This document shows positions 16,712 to 25,431 of a DNA stretch of 61,934 nt, piece by piece. Both the position numbers and the translations under genes were made by a program. The stretch comes from Pseudomonadota bacterium (GTDB taxonomy: Bacteria; Pseudomonadota; Gammaproteobacteria; Burkholderiales; Rhodocyclaceae): contig JAPLQT010000091.1 of assembly GCA_026399515.1 (NCBI GenBank), positions 1 through 61,934 on the forward strand. The letters are read 5' to 3'. Numbering within the stretch: position 1 is the first letter of the stretch; each line of letters starts with the position of its first letter. A model generated the notes under the pieces. That model ran no database searches, was not told the origin of the DNA, and saw nothing but the letters and a program-made list of their open reading frames with translations.

Positions 16712-17614
16712 TCAATATTCCAGGGCGTGCCGGATCGCCGGCAGCATGCGTTCGACTTCGGCGCGTCCCTCGGCCATGGCTTCGGCGCCCCGATGATAGT
16801 CCATCGTCCCCAAGTGACCCAGGCGCGGCGCCAGCATCACGTCGGCCGGCTCGCCCGCCAGCCGGCTGCGCGCGATGCGCACCTGCATGATTTGCAGGCT
16901 GCCGGTCAGCACCTCGATCAGCGAAGGCAGGGTTTGATCATCCTCGGTCGGCGCCGCGCGTTGCGCAGCCAGTCCGAATCCGTTCATCAATTTCTGTTTC
17001 CAGGTCGCCGCCGGTATCGCATCGGATGGGGGATGTCCCCGGCCCTGCCTGTCGGAACCGAGATCCACCGCAATCACCAGGTCCGCGCCCAGCGCACGGC
17101 ACAAGGATACCGGCACCGGATTCACCAGCGCGCCGTCCACCAGCAGACGGCCATCGCGCAAGCTTGGCCTGAATAGCCCCGGCATGGCGATCGAGGCCCG
17201 CACGGCCTCCGCCACGCTGCCTTCACGCAGCCATATTTCGCGGCCGCTCTCCAGGTCGGTGGCAACGCAGGCGAAGGGCTTTTCCAGCGTGTCGAACTCA
17301 TGGTCGACAAAACGATGGCGAATGAAATCGATCAGTTTTTCGCCCTTGATCAAGCCGCCGTTGAAGCTGATATCCAGCAGACCCAGTACATCCTTCCAGC
17401 CGAGCGCAGCGACCCACTGTTCCAGGGTGTCGATATCGCCATTCACGTAGGCCGCGCCGACCAACGCGCCGATGGAGCAGCCGCAGACGATGTCCGGCTC
17501 GATGTCCGCCTCCGCCAACGCCCGGATCACGCCGATATGTGACCAGCCTCTTGCGGAGCCCGCGCCCAGGGCGATACCCAGCTTGGGCCGGGTCTTGCGT
17601 CTGCCGCCGCTCAT
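16712..17614 (-). CDS. Patatin-like phospholipase, RssA/NTE type
   Basis: A 300-residue patatin-fold serine hydrolase. The oxyanion-hole motif GAGSARGWSHIGVIRAL lies near residue 17. The nucleophile elbow GCSIG is near residue 45, and the catalytic aspartate of the Ser-Asp dyad sits in VDGALVNPVPV near residue 160. The family (RssA/YchK and NTE-like) acts on phospholipids or lysophospholipids; the physiological substrate is generally unknown. It lies 3 bases after rimO and 7 bases before the GlcD-type gene, all leftward, so these three are probably co-transcribed. Confidence 0.85.
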   Translation of the reverse strand: MSGGRRKTRPKLGIALGAGSARGWSHIGVIRALAEADIEPDIVCGCSIGALVGAAYVNGDIDTLEQWVAALGWKDVLGLLDISFNGGLIKGEKLIDFIRHRFVDHEFDTLEKPFACVATDLESGREIWLREGSVAEAVRASIAMPGLFRPSLRDGRLLVDGALVNPVPVSLCRALGADLVIAVDLGSDRQGRGHPPSDAIPAATWKQKLMNGFGLAAQRAAPTEDDQTLPSLIEVLTGSLQIMQVRIARSRLAGEPADVMLAPRLGHLGTMDYHRGAEAMAEGRAEVERMLPAIRHALEY

Positions 17615-17617
17615 GCG

Positions 17618-18955
17618 TCAGCCTTTATCCAAACGGGCATACAGATCATGCACGTCGCAGTCGGTGACGATGACATTGGCAAACTGGCCGACTTCGAGAT
17701 CCTGACCGTCGGTGATATACACCAGTCCGTCGATGTCCGGCGCGTCGCCCTGGCTGCGGGCAATCGCGCCATCCTCATCGACTTCGTCGACCAGGACCTG
17801 CAAGCTACGGTCGATTTTCGCTTCGAGACGGCGGGTGCTGATGTCTTCCTGGAATTCCATCAACTGCCGGCGGCGTTCTTCCCGAACTTCTTCCGGCAAC
17901 GCGCCCGGCAAGGCATTCGCCGCCGCGCCCTCCACCGGCGAGTAGGCGAAGGCCCCAACGCGATCGAGCTGCGCGGCATCGAGGAAGGACAACAACTGTT
18001 CGAACTCAGCCTCGGTTTCGCCGGGAAAGCCAGTGATGAAGGTGCTGCGTATCGTCATGTCGGGGCAGATCGCCCGCCAGGCCTGGATGCGTTCCAGGTT
18101 ATTCTCGCTGCTGGCGGGACGCTTCATGAGTTTCAGGATGCGCGGGCTGGCGTGCTGGAAAGGCACGTCGAGGTAGGGCAGGATCTTGCCCTCCGCCATC
18201 AGCGGAATCAATTGATCGACGCTGGGGTAAGGATAGACGTAATGCAGCCGGACCCAGATGCCGAGTTCGCCCAAGGCCTGGCACAGTTCCAGCAGCCGTG
18301 TCTTTACCGGCCTGCCGCCCCAGAAGCCGGTGCGGTGTTTCACATCGACGCCATAGGCGCTGGTGTCCTGTGAAATCACCAGCAACTCCTTGACGCCAGC
18401 ATCGGCCAGAGTCTCGGCCTCGCGCAGCACTTCGCCGATCGGCCGGCTGACCAGATCGCCGCGCAGGCTGGGGATGATGCAGAAGGTACAACGATGATTG
18501 CAGCCTTCGGATATCTTCAGGTAGGCATAGTGCTGAGGCGTCAAACGAATGCCTTGCGCCGGTACCAGGTCGACGAATGGATCATGCAGTGGAGGCAGGT
18601 GGGCATGCACCGCCTCCATCACCTCCTGGGTGGCATGGGGGCCTGTGACAGCCAGCACCTGCGGATGCGCCTGGCGGATGATGTCCCCGCCCTGTGCGTC
18701 CTTCTTCGCGCCCAGGCAGCCGGTCACGATCACCTTGCCGTTCTGGGCCAGCGCCTCGCCGATGGCGTCCAGGGATTCCTCGACCGCCGCGTCTATGAAG
18801 CCGCAGGTATTCACCACCACCAGATCGGCGCCCTGGTAGGAACCTGAAATTGCGTAGCCTTCGGCGCGCAGCCGCGTCAGGATCAGTTCCGAGTCGACAG
18901 TGGCTTTCGGGCAACCGAGACTGACGAATCCTACGGTAGGTATTTTTGCGGACAT
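17618..18955 (-). CDS. rimO: Ribosomal protein S12 methylthiotransferase RimO
   Basis: A 445-residue radical-SAM enzyme that methylthiolates the conserved aspartate of ribosomal protein S12. The N-terminal UPF0004 domain provides the three cysteines of the auxiliary cluster ([28 protein letters not shown]). The radical-SAM cluster is bound by CNHRCTFC in [22 protein letters not shown] domain closes the C-terminus. The SLGCPKxxVDSE start and C-terminal [19 protein letters not shown] end distinguish RimO from MiaB. I chose the ATG giving [10 protein letters not shown]; a TTG extends the frame 9 codons upstream. It starts 16 bases after the TumA-like antitoxin stop. Confidence 0.95.
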   Translation of the reverse strand: MSAKIPTVGFVSLGCPKATVDSELILTRLRAEGYAISGSYQGADLVVVNTCGFIDAAVEESLDAIGEALAQNGKVIVTGCLGAKKDAQGGDIIRQAHPQVLAVTGPHATQEVMEAVHAHLPPLHDPFVDLVPAQGIRLTPQHYAYLKISEGCNHRCTFCIIPSLRGDLVSRPIGEVLREAETLADAGVKELLVISQDTSAYGVDVKHRTGFWGGRPVKTRLLELCQALGELGIWVRLHYVYPYPSVDQLIPLMAEGKILPYLDVPFQHASPRILKLMKRPASSENNLERIQAWRAICPDMTIRSTFITGFPGETEAEFEQLLSFLDAAQLDRVGAFAYSPVEGAAANALPGALPEEVREERRRQLMEFQEDISTRRLEAKIDRSLQVLVDEVDEDGAIARSQGDAPDIDGLVYITDGQDLEVGQFANVIVTDCDVHDLYARLDKG

Positions 18956-18971
18956 GACGAACGAGGTATGG

Positions 18972-19325
18972 TCAGGCGTCAAGCGACACGATGGCTTGAA
19001 CGCTGTCGTAGGGAGCCCTAATGCCGTTCTCGTCGCGCACGATCAACCCGGCATGAGTGAGCGCGGAGACATCGTCATGCACTCGCTTGTAGTCTCGTCC
19101 AAGGGTCTTGGCCAATTCCGCCACGGTATTGGCCGGCTGCCGACGGACGCGCTTCAACAGTTCAAGGCGCTTGGGCGAAAGCGTCGATATCATGGCTTCG
19201 AGAGTGAAGAAAGTCAGATGGGTTTCCTTGACCGCCTTGCCGCGTTCAAGCCTATGCCACGCACCGACGAAACGCTTTCCCATCTCTTCGATGGAGCCCA
19301 CATGAAGCCGGACAGTTTCGCTCAT
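18972..19325 (-). CDS. TumA-type antitoxin (HVO_A0114-like winged-helix protein)
   Basis: A 117-residue winged-helix protein. The segment [47 protein letters not shown] (about residues 50-95, with short breaks in similarity) is a MarR/ArsR-like DNA-binding fold seen in the HVO_A0114 family. That family is annotated as the antitoxin partner of TumE-like toxins. The start overlaps the stop of the toxin-like gene by 4 bases (ATGA), a common toxin-antitoxin layout with the toxin first. It probably represses its own operon through the inverted repeat upstream. rimO follows at 16 bases. Confidence 0.75.
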   Translation of the reverse strand: MSETVRLHVGSIEEMGKRFVGAWHRLERGKAVKETHLTFFTLEAMISTLSPKRLELLKRVRRQPANTVAELAKTLGRDYKRVHDDVSALTHAGLIVRDENGIRAPYDSVQAIVSLDA

Positions 19326-19609
19326 GACTTACCTCGCACATGCTGCACATCAGACAGAAAATCGGAAACCAGCGCTTCCACGGAAGAAAAGATATACGGT
19401 TCCTGACGATTCCCGAAATGTCGATGATCGCCCTTGCCGCGCTCATTGTCGTAACCAACAATGCGCTTGCCGGGGTATCCGTAAAACAGGCTGTACTTGA
19501 AAGCGTGTGCGCTACCCGGCACCGGCTCGGAAAATTTCCAGATCGTCATTTCAACAATGGCGCCATCCGGAAATTCTCCTCGATCATAGAACGCCCGTGT
19601 CGCCTTCAT
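19322..19609 (-). CDS. TumE-type toxin (DUF6516 family)
   Basis: A 95-residue protein with the pattern MKATRAFYDRGEFPDGAIVEMTIWKF, then PVPGSAHAFKYSLFYGYPGKRIVGYDNERGKGDHRH and SVEALVSDFLSDV. This layout of a VEM.IW strand, a PGS.H.FKY motif and a YDNE.GKGDHRH segment matches the TumE/DUF6516 toxin family. The conserved DN, KGDHRH residues are present, so it is probably intact. An alternative GTG start lies 9 bases upstream. The antitoxin-like winged-helix gene overlaps its 3' end by 4 bases. Target unknown. Confidence 0.72.
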   Translation of the reverse strand: MKATRAFYDRGEFPDGAIVEMTIWKFSEPVPGSAHAFKYSLFYGYPGKRIVGYDNERGKGDHRHFGNRQEPYIFSSVEALVSDFLSDVQHVRGKS

Positions 19610-19622
19610 ATGGCGCACTTTG

Positions 19623-19645
19623 CCATAGGAGGACTATGGCGTCAA
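19623..19645 (-). promoter_or_regulatory. Probable autoregulatory operator and promoter of the TumE/TumA pair
   Basis: A perfect inverted repeat CCATAG-N5-CTATGG lies 13 bases upstream of the toxin ATG. TTGACG sits directly beyond it on the minus strand (19640-19645) and fits a -35 box, so the repeat would fill the spacer and -10 area. Binding of the winged-helix antitoxin there would repress the operon. A clear -10 hexamer is not visible. Confidence 0.45.
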
Positions 19646-20084
19646 GTGACATAGCCCCACATCCAGACAAACATGGGAATATGGGCTATTTGCATTCCAG
19701 GGTTGGCAACTTGACTCCAACAACGTCCGGGAATTACTCCGTACTGTGCAAGCTGGGGTTCGGCAACCCAGAATCCCGATGGCCCGTTTCGTGCAACACG
19801 TGGTTGGACCGCGATTTTCCGGCGGCGGCAATGCAGCGGGGACCGCCATTCACGGCACTATTGGAGCGTGGCTTTGAGCGTCGGCTTACTGAGTCCACCT
19901 GCCGTTCCAGCGGTTAGAATCTGATCCAGTTGGCAGGCTGGACCCGGCCAATTCCAGTCAGTAGCTGTTACATTTCAATTTGGCGATGGCTTATCGTCAC
20001 CAAGCACCCGCCTGCGCCCAAATGCTCCAACGCCTATCTCCTTTGACGAATGCGCGCATACTGGTCACCTAACAAAGGGTCTTA
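19646..20084. other. Intergenic stretch without a supported gene
   Basis: About 440 bases between the toxin-antitoxin promoter and the orphan ABC_sub_bind gene. Base composition is more AT-rich than the flanking housekeeping genes. Short open frames exist but none has a ribosome-binding site or recognisable product. No inverted terminal repeats or transposase remnant are apparent. Confidence 0.35.
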
Positions 20085-21062
20085 ATGAACAATCGCCGAA
20101 AATTGGTCATCGCGCTTGGCGCGAGTGCGCTTCAAGCAGCCTTTTCCGCTTTTCCACAACAGCAGGGCAAGGTCTGGCGGATTGGGATTCTTGGATACTC
20201 CTCTGTTCCAAGTGTGGAAGAAGCATTCCGGGCAGGGCTGAGGGAAGCTGGATATGTCGAGGGAAGGAATCTGACTTTCGAAATTCGCTGGGCCGATGGC
20301 AAAGCCGAACGCCTTCCATGTCTCGCAAGCGAATTGGTAGATCTTAAGGTAGACGTCATTCTAACCGCAGGGACGGCAGTGACCCGAGTTGCACGCAACG
20401 CAACCTCTACGATTCCAATTGTTATGATCGCCGTGTCAGATCCACTCCGAGATGGGTTGGTCAAGAGCCTGGCGCGGCCGGAAGGAAACGTGACCGGTTT
20501 CGCAAATCTAAGTTCAGACCTTGGGACAAAGCGATTGGAAATGTTGCTTAGCATGGTTCCGAAGCTCCAGCACGTTGCGGTCTTGGTGAACCCAGCGAAC
20601 CCCGCGCACGTCGGTAACCTAAAGACAATTCAATCCGAGGGGATGCGACTCGGTATAGGGATCCTATCCGCCGAAGCTCGGACGCCCCAGGAAATTGACG
20701 AGGCATTCGCGCTGATTGTTCGCGGGAAAGCTGGAGCCGTTCTGATAGTGACCGACCCGTTCTTCTCGAAGGAGTTGCCACACATCGTTGCGGTAGCGTC
20801 GAAAAACCGGCTGCCGTCGATCTATGGATTGAGAGAATATGCTGAACACGGTGGTCTCATGAGTTATGGGGAGAGCTTGGCAAAGACTGCTGGGCGTGCG
20901 GCAACGTATATGGACAAGATTTTTAAAGGTGCCAAGCCAAGCGACCTGCCGGTGGAGCAAGTCGCGACCATAGAATTGTTCATCAATCGAAGAACCGCCA
21001 AGTCACTAGGACTAACTATCCCGCAATCGCTTCTGATAAGCGCCGACAAGATCATCGAGTAA
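20085..21062 (+). CDS. Orphan ABC_sub_bind family substrate-binding protein
   Basis: A 325-residue exported binding protein of the ABC_sub_bind family. A signal sequence with an NNRRKLVIALGASAL start is followed by the family hallmarks: WRIGILGYSSVPSVEEAFRAGLREAGYVEGRNLTFEIRWADGK, broken here only by short spacers, then VDVILTAGTAV, IPIVMIAVSDPLRDGLVKSLARPEGNVTG, and a C-terminal RRTAKSLGLTIPQSLL. The last motif is nearly universal in this family. No permease or ATPase gene is adjacent. Such orphans are common and often multicopy in betaproteobacteria. Codons are visibly less GC-rich than in flanking genes, suggesting horizontal origin. Confidence 0.85.
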   Translation: MNNRRKLVIALGASALQAAFSAFPQQQGKVWRIGILGYSSVPSVEEAFRAGLREAGYVEGRNLTFEIRWADGKAERLPCLASELVDLKVDVILTAGTAVTRVARNATSTIPIVMIAVSDPLRDGLVKSLARPEGNVTGFANLSSDLGTKRLEMLLSMVPKLQHVAVLVNPANPAHVGNLKTIQSEGMRLGIGILSAEARTPQEIDEAFALIVRGKAGAVLIVTDPFFSKELPHIVAVASKNRLPSIYGLREYAEHGGLMSYGESLAKTAGRAATYMDKIFKGAKPSDLPVEQVATIELFINRRTAKSLGLTIPQSLLISADKIIE

Positions 21063-21310
21063 GCTCGTGCCAATGTCTGCAATCGAGCGTGGCCATTGAC
21101 CGGAGTGGGCACGCAAGAGCCATCCAACCAAGCCGGCGCCGAATGGCAGGAAACTGAATGGACCGGCCACCGGGTATGCCGATGTCAGCCGCCGGTTGAC
21201 AGTCTAAGCAGGCATGGCACCACGGGTTCAATTCCAACCTTAGCAGCCCAATATAGCGGATCGCGAAATTTCCGCTATCTGACCCTAGATTGCACTTAGC
21301 CGAAATAAGA

Positions 21311-21358
21311 AAAGGGCTTCCGAAGAATTGGTGTCGGTGTCGTAAGAGCCGAAGCCCT
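21311..21358 (-). terminator. Intrinsic terminator of phaR
   Basis: On the minus strand AGGGCTTC pairs with GAAGCCCT across a 30-base loop and is followed by TTTCTTATTT. It lies about 25 bases past the phaR stop codon and is the likely end of the PHA transcript. The large loop is unusual but the stem and T-tail are good. Confidence 0.6.
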
Positions 21359-21381
21359 ATCGAAACGGAATCTTGCGGGCT

Positions 21382-21954
21382 TTACTTCTTTTCGGGCGAT
21401 TTCTCGTCCTCCACCGGCGCGACAAAATTGGGGAACTTGAAGCCGGCAAAAAGATTGCGCGTCTGGCCCTGCACCTGCTCCTGCATCTGCTGGAACATTT
21501 TCTGGCTCTGTTCCATGTAGGCGCTCATCATGTTCTGCATGGCGGGCCCCTGGAAACTGAGGAACTGCGCCCACAGGTCGCTGCTCATCGCCGGATGCTC
21601 GCCTTGCAGCAGGTTTTCCTGCTCCTTGAATTTCGTCTGGATATCGCTGAACGCCTTGATGTTGCCTTCGATATATTTGCCCATCATGCCCTGCATGGCG
21701 TTGCCGTAGAAACGTATCATCTGCGACAGCAGGGCGCTGGTGAACATCGGCGCGCCGCCAGCCTCCTCCTCCAGGATGATCTGGAGCAGCACGCTGCGCG
21801 TCAGATCCTCGCCGGACTTGACATCGACGACCTGGAAGTCCTCATGATGCAGCACCAGCGCCTTGACGTCCGTCAGCGTGATATAGGTGCTGGTGCGGGT
21901 GTCATACAAGCGACGGTTCGGATATTTCTTGATGAGTCTCATCTTCTCTACCAT
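21382..21954 (-). CDS. phaR: Polyhydroxyalkanoate synthesis repressor PhaR
   Basis: A 190-residue PhaR regulator. The N-terminal PHB/PHA accumulation regulator DNA-binding domain is clear (RLIKKYPNRRLYDTRTSTYITLTDV, residues 6-30, continuing to FQVVDVKSGEDLT). A phasin-binding-type middle part follows, with LLQIILEEE and FYGNAMQGMMGKY. A methionine- and glutamine-rich C-terminus ends in a charged tail. PhaR represses phasin and PHA genes and is released by binding nascent PHA. AGGAGG lies about 10 bases upstream of the ATG. It is the last gene of the leftward phaC-phaB-phaB-phaR block and has its own downstream terminator. Confidence 0.95.
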   Translation of the reverse strand: MVEKMRLIKKYPNRRLYDTRTSTYITLTDVKALVLHHEDFQVVDVKSGEDLTRSVLLQIILEEEAGGAPMFTSALLSQMIRFYGNAMQGMMGKYIEGNIKAFSDIQTKFKEQENLLQGEHPAMSSDLWAQFLSFQGPAMQNMMSAYMEQSQKMFQQMQEQVQGQTRNLFAGFKFPNFVAPVEDEKSPEKK

Positions 21955-22001
21955 CGCCTGAATCCTCCTGATGTATTGAATCCGTTACTGAGTGCCTGAA
22001 A

Positions 22002-22021
22002 GTCCCCGCCGTGGCGGGGAC
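22002..22021 (-). terminator. Hairpin downstream of the second phaB
   Basis: GTCCCCGCC and GGCGGGGAC form a perfect 9-bp stem with a 2-base loop, about 40 bases after the phaB stop codon. Only TTTC follows, so it may attenuate rather than fully stop transcription into phaR. Confidence 0.55.
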
Positions 22022-22058
22022 CGCTATCAAACTTATCCCGCAATCGGGATATCCCGCT

Positions 22059-22799
22059 TCAGCCCATGTGCAGGCCGCCATTGATGTTCAACGTGGCACC
22101 GGTCATGAATCCCGCCAGTTCGGAACACAGGTAGCGGACCAGGTGGCCGATTTCCTCGGGCTTGCCGAGCCGTCCCATGGGGATGCCGGCGACGATCTGG
22201 TCGCGCACCTCGGACTTGATCGCCATGACCATGTCGGTGCCGATGTAGCCCGGCGCGATGGCATTGACCGTGACGCCCTTCTTCACCACTTCCTGGGCGA
22301 TGGCCCGGGTGAATCCCAGGATGCCGGCCTTGGCCGCGGAATAGTTGGCCTGGCCGAACTGGCCCTTGACGCCATTCACCGAGGACATGTTGATGACCCG
22401 TCCCCAGCCGCGCTCGGTCATGCCGGGCAGAACATGCTGAGTCACGTTGAAGACGCTGTCGAGATTGGTCGTCAGCACCGCATCCCACTGCGACTTGTCC
22501 ATTTTGCGGAACATGCCGTCGCGGGTGATGCCGGCGTTATTCACCAGCACGTCGATCGGCCCGATCTCGGACTCGATCTTCCTGACCATCGCGGCGCACG
22601 CATCGAAATCCGTGACATCGCCCTCGGCCGCATGAAAATCGAAGCCCTCGGCCTTGGTTTTCGCCAGCCATTCATCCTTCGGTGGAAAATCGGGCAGGCA
22701 GTTGGCCACGATGGTATAGCCATCGGCCGCCAAAGCCTTGCAAATTGCGGTCCCGAGACCACCCATACCACCGGTTACCAACGCGACTTTCTTAGACAT
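22059..22799 (-). CDS. phaB: Acetoacetyl-CoA reductase PhaB (copy nearest phaR)
   Basis: A 246-residue short-chain dehydrogenase that reduces acetoacetyl-CoA to (R)-3-hydroxybutyryl-CoA with NADPH for PHA synthesis. It shows the Rossmann motif VALVTGGMGGLGTAI, NNAG at about residue 87, the catalytic serine in NMSSVNG, and the YxxxK pair in NYSAAKAG. ITRDGMFRKM is typical of PhaB. I chose the ATG giving MSKKVALVTGG because it yields the usual 246-residue length and has GGAAG 7 bases upstream; five more codons are open. A paralogue lies immediately upstream. Confidence 0.93.
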   Translation of the reverse strand: MSKKVALVTGGMGGLGTAICKALAADGYTIVANCLPDFPPKDEWLAKTKAEGFDFHAAEGDVTDFDACAAMVRKIESEIGPIDVLVNNAGITRDGMFRKMDKSQWDAVLTTNLDSVFNVTQHVLPGMTERGWGRVINMSSVNGVKGQFGQANYSAAKAGILGFTRAIAQEVVKKGVTVNAIAPGYIGTDMVMAIKSEVRDQIVAGIPMGRLGKPEEIGHLVRYLCSELAGFMTGATLNINGGLHMG

Positions 22800-22883
22800 C
22801 TTTTTACTTCCCATTGCAACGAAAAACCCTTGCGCCCGGACATCGGGCCGGCGCCGCCCTCGTTTGAGGGGCGCCCTGATTCA

Positions 22884-23624
22884 TCAGAACATGTGCTGAC
22901 CGCCATTGATCGAGATGTTGGCGCCATTGACAAACGCCGCCTCCTCGGAGGACAGGTAGGCCACCAGACCCGCCACCTCTTCCGGCTTGCCCAACCGGGA
23001 CATCGGTATCTGCGGCAGGATCTTCGACTCCAGCACTTCCTGCGGTATCGCCATGACCATCTTGGTGCCGATATAGCCGGGGGAAATCGTGTTCACGGTC
23101 ACGCCCTTCTTCGCCACTTCGAGCGCCAGCGACTTGGTGAAGCCGTGCATCCCGGCTTTGGCCGCGGCGTAATTGGTCTGGCCGAAAGCGCCTTTCTGGC
23201 CGTTCACCGACGAGATGTTGATGACCCGTCCCCAGTTGCGTTCGGTCATGCCGTCCATGACCTGCTTGGTCATGTTGAACACCGAATCGAGGTTGGTGTG
23301 CATGACAGCATCCCAGTCGGCCTTGGTCATTTTCTTGAAGGTCATGTCGCGGGTGATGCCGGCGTTGTTGACCAGCACGTCGATCGGCCCCATGTCCTTG
23401 ACGATCTGCGCGACGCAGGCCTTGCAGGATTCGAAATCACCCACGTCGCAGGCATAGGCCTTGAAACCGTAACCCATGTCGTTCATGGCGCGCAGCCATT
23501 CCTGCGCCTTGGTGTTGCTGGGGCTGTATGTCGTCACCACCTTGTCTCCGAGGGCCGCCAGCTTGATGCATATCGCTTCGCCTAGCCCTCCCATTCCACC
23601 TGTGACCAATGCCACTCTTTGCAT
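22884..23624 (-). CDS. phaB: Acetoacetyl-CoA reductase PhaB (copy nearest phaC)
   Basis: A second 246-residue PhaB-type reductase with the same motif set (VALVTGGMGGLGEAI, NNAGITRDMTFKKM, NISSVNGQKGAFGQ, NYAAAKAG) and typical C-terminus ANISINGGQHMF. The N-terminal third (TTYSPSNTKAQEWL, then YGFKAYACDVGDFESC) matches Ralstonia-like PhaB more closely than the downstream copy. The two genes are clearly paralogous yet diverged in the cofactor/substrate loop, pointing to old duplication or different substrate length. It is preceded by phaC (79 bases) and followed by the other phaB (84 bases). Confidence 0.93.
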   Translation of the reverse strand: MQRVALVTGGMGGLGEAICIKLAALGDKVVTTYSPSNTKAQEWLRAMNDMGYGFKAYACDVGDFESCKACVAQIVKDMGPIDVLVNNAGITRDMTFKKMTKADWDAVMHTNLDSVFNMTKQVMDGMTERNWGRVINISSVNGQKGAFGQTNYAAAKAGMHGFTKSLALEVAKKGVTVNTISPGYIGTKMVMAIPQEVLESKILPQIPMSRLGKPEEVAGLVAYLSSEEAAFVNGANISINGGQHMF

Positions 23625-23702
23625 TTTTCGTCTCCTCGTAATTATTAGTGGGGCTTCTCAAGATTCAGCCGCTGCGCGCCCTTTTGTTCGCAGTAGCTCA
23701 TT

Positions 23703-25403
23703 TCATGCAGCCTGTTGTTTGACATAGCGCCCCGGCGCCGGCTCGCTGGCTTTGTAAGCCGCGTTGCCGAGCCGGCCGCGTGCCACGCATGGCTTGCCGC
23801 CAAATCCGGCCAGCCATTCGGTCCAGCGCGGCCACCAACTGCCCTTGTGCTCGCTCGCCGCTTCCAGCCAGGCTTCGGGACTGGAACCGTCGCCGTCGTT
23901 GGTCCAGTAGCTGCGTTTGTTTTTCGCCGCAGGATTGATGACGCCGGCGATGTGGCCGCTGGCGCCCATCGTAAACATGGTTTTGCCGCCGAGCAGGCCG
24001 CGCGACTGGTAGGAGGTTTTCCAGGGCACGATGTGGTCCTCGCGCGAGGCATACAGGAAAGCCGGCATATCGACGCGGCCCAGGTCGGCGTGGGTGCCGC
24101 ACATGGCCAGCTTGCCCGGCACCCGCAGGCTGTTCTCCAGATACAAATGGCGCAAGTACCAGGCGGCAAAAGGCCCCGGCAAGTTGGTGCTGTCGGCGTT
24201 CCAGAACAGCAGATCGAAGGCCGACGGTTTGCCGCCCTTCAGGTAATTGCCGACCACGTATTGCCAGATCAGGTCGTTGGCGCGCAGGCTGGAAAACACC
24301 GAGGACAACTCGCTGCCTTTGAGCAAGCCGCCCTTGCCTATTGTCTGCTCGCGCTGCACCACCGAATTCTTGTCGATGAAGCAGCCCAGTTCGCCGGGCT
24401 CGGAAAAATCCAGCAGCGTCGTCAGCAGGGTCAGCGACGCGGCCGGATCTTCGCCGCGAGCCTTGGCGACCGACAGGGCCGACGCCAGGATGGTGCCGCC
24501 GACGCAGAAGCCGAGGGCGTTCACCTGTTTCACCTGGCAGATCTCACTTGCGACTTTGAGCGCGGTCAGTACGCCCGACTCGATGTAATCGTCCCAGGCC
24601 AGGTGGCCTTGTTCGGCCCGGGGATTCCGCCAGGACACCATGAATACGGTATTGCCCTGCTCCACCGCATAGCGGACCAGAGAATTCTCGGGTTGCAGAT
24701 CGAGGATGTAATACTTGTTGATGCACGGCGGCACCATCAGGAAGGGCCGCTCCGAGACCTTCTCGGTCGTCGGCGAATACTGGATGAGTTGCATGCGGCC
24801 GACTTCGAAGGCCGTGTCGTCGGTCATCGAGATGCTGCCTTTGCCGATGTCGGCGATCAGGTTCTTGATGCCTGCGGTGATGCTTTCGCCCTGGGTCGCC
24901 AGCGCCGTCTTGATGAACTCGGGATTGGTGGCGGCAAAATTCGACGGCGCCAGCGCATCGACATACTGGCGCGTGACGAAGCGCAGCCGGCTCCTGGTGC
25001 CCTCATCCGCCGCCGGCAAGGCTTCGACCAGCTTGCCGAGATACTCGGCATTGATCAGATAGGACTGCCGCAGATAATCGTAAACCGGGCTCTCGGCCCA
25101 TTCAGGCGCGGCGAAGCGGCGGTCGCCAGGCGCCGGCAGTGCCACCGCCGGTGACGGTTGGTCGCGCTTGCGCATCATCTGCGCTTGCCACAGTTGCGCA
25201 TGGCGGGAGGCGAACTCCTGCTGTAGCCGGATCACCGCTTCCGACTGTTCGGCGTTCGCCGTGTTCGATTTCGTGGTCGTGCCGCCTGGTTGCTGCGCGG
25301 CCTGCTGGCTGGACAGCCATTGGGTAAAACCCTGAGCCCAGGTCTGGCTCGCCTGGAGCATGGTTTGCATGGCTAGTGCCGAGGGATCGGGTATTTCGGA
25401 CAT
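23703..25403 (-). CDS. phaC: Class I poly(3-hydroxyalkanoate) synthase PhaC
   Basis: A 566-residue class I PHA synthase that polymerises (R)-3-hydroxyacyl-CoA on the granule surface. The lipase-like box GFCVGG near residue 298 carries the catalytic cysteine. The partner aspartate lies in SREDHIVPW and the histidine in GASGHIAGVINP. N-terminal PhaC_N sequence (YLRQSYLINAEYLGKLVEAL, then SPTNFA-like LAPSNFAATNPE) is standard. AGGAG lies 6 bases before the ATG. It heads the leftward block phaC-phaB-phaB-phaR. The usual phaA thiolase is absent, so acetoacetyl-CoA must come from a thiolase elsewhere. Confidence 0.96.
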   Translation of the reverse strand: MSEIPDPSALAMQTMLQASQTWAQGFTQWLSSQQAAQQPGGTTTKSNTANAEQSEAVIRLQQEFASRHAQLWQAQMMRKRDQPSPAVALPAPGDRRFAAPEWAESPVYDYLRQSYLINAEYLGKLVEALPAADEGTRSRLRFVTRQYVDALAPSNFAATNPEFIKTALATQGESITAGIKNLIADIGKGSISMTDDTAFEVGRMQLIQYSPTTEKVSERPFLMVPPCINKYYILDLQPENSLVRYAVEQGNTVFMVSWRNPRAEQGHLAWDDYIESGVLTALKVASEICQVKQVNALGFCVGGTILASALSVAKARGEDPAASLTLLTTLLDFSEPGELGCFIDKNSVVQREQTIGKGGLLKGSELSSVFSSLRANDLIWQYVVGNYLKGGKPSAFDLLFWNADSTNLPGPFAAWYLRHLYLENSLRVPGKLAMCGTHADLGRVDMPAFLYASREDHIVPWKTSYQSRGLLGGKTMFTMGASGHIAGVINPAAKNKRSYWTNDGDGSSPEAWLEAASEHKGSWWPRWTEWLAGFGGKPCVARGRLGNAAYKASEPAPGRYVKQQAA

Positions 25404-25431
25404 CCGCTACTCCTGTATGACGGTCTGGATT

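Noticed and set aside
22011-23585. Long plus-strand open frame of more than 500 codons across both phaB genes
   Set aside because: It is antisense to two well-conserved reductases; long antisense frames are usual in GC-rich DNA and the product resembles no family.
23715-25154. Plus-strand open frame opposite phaC
   Set aside because: Antisense shadow of the synthase; no ribosome-binding site or family resemblance.
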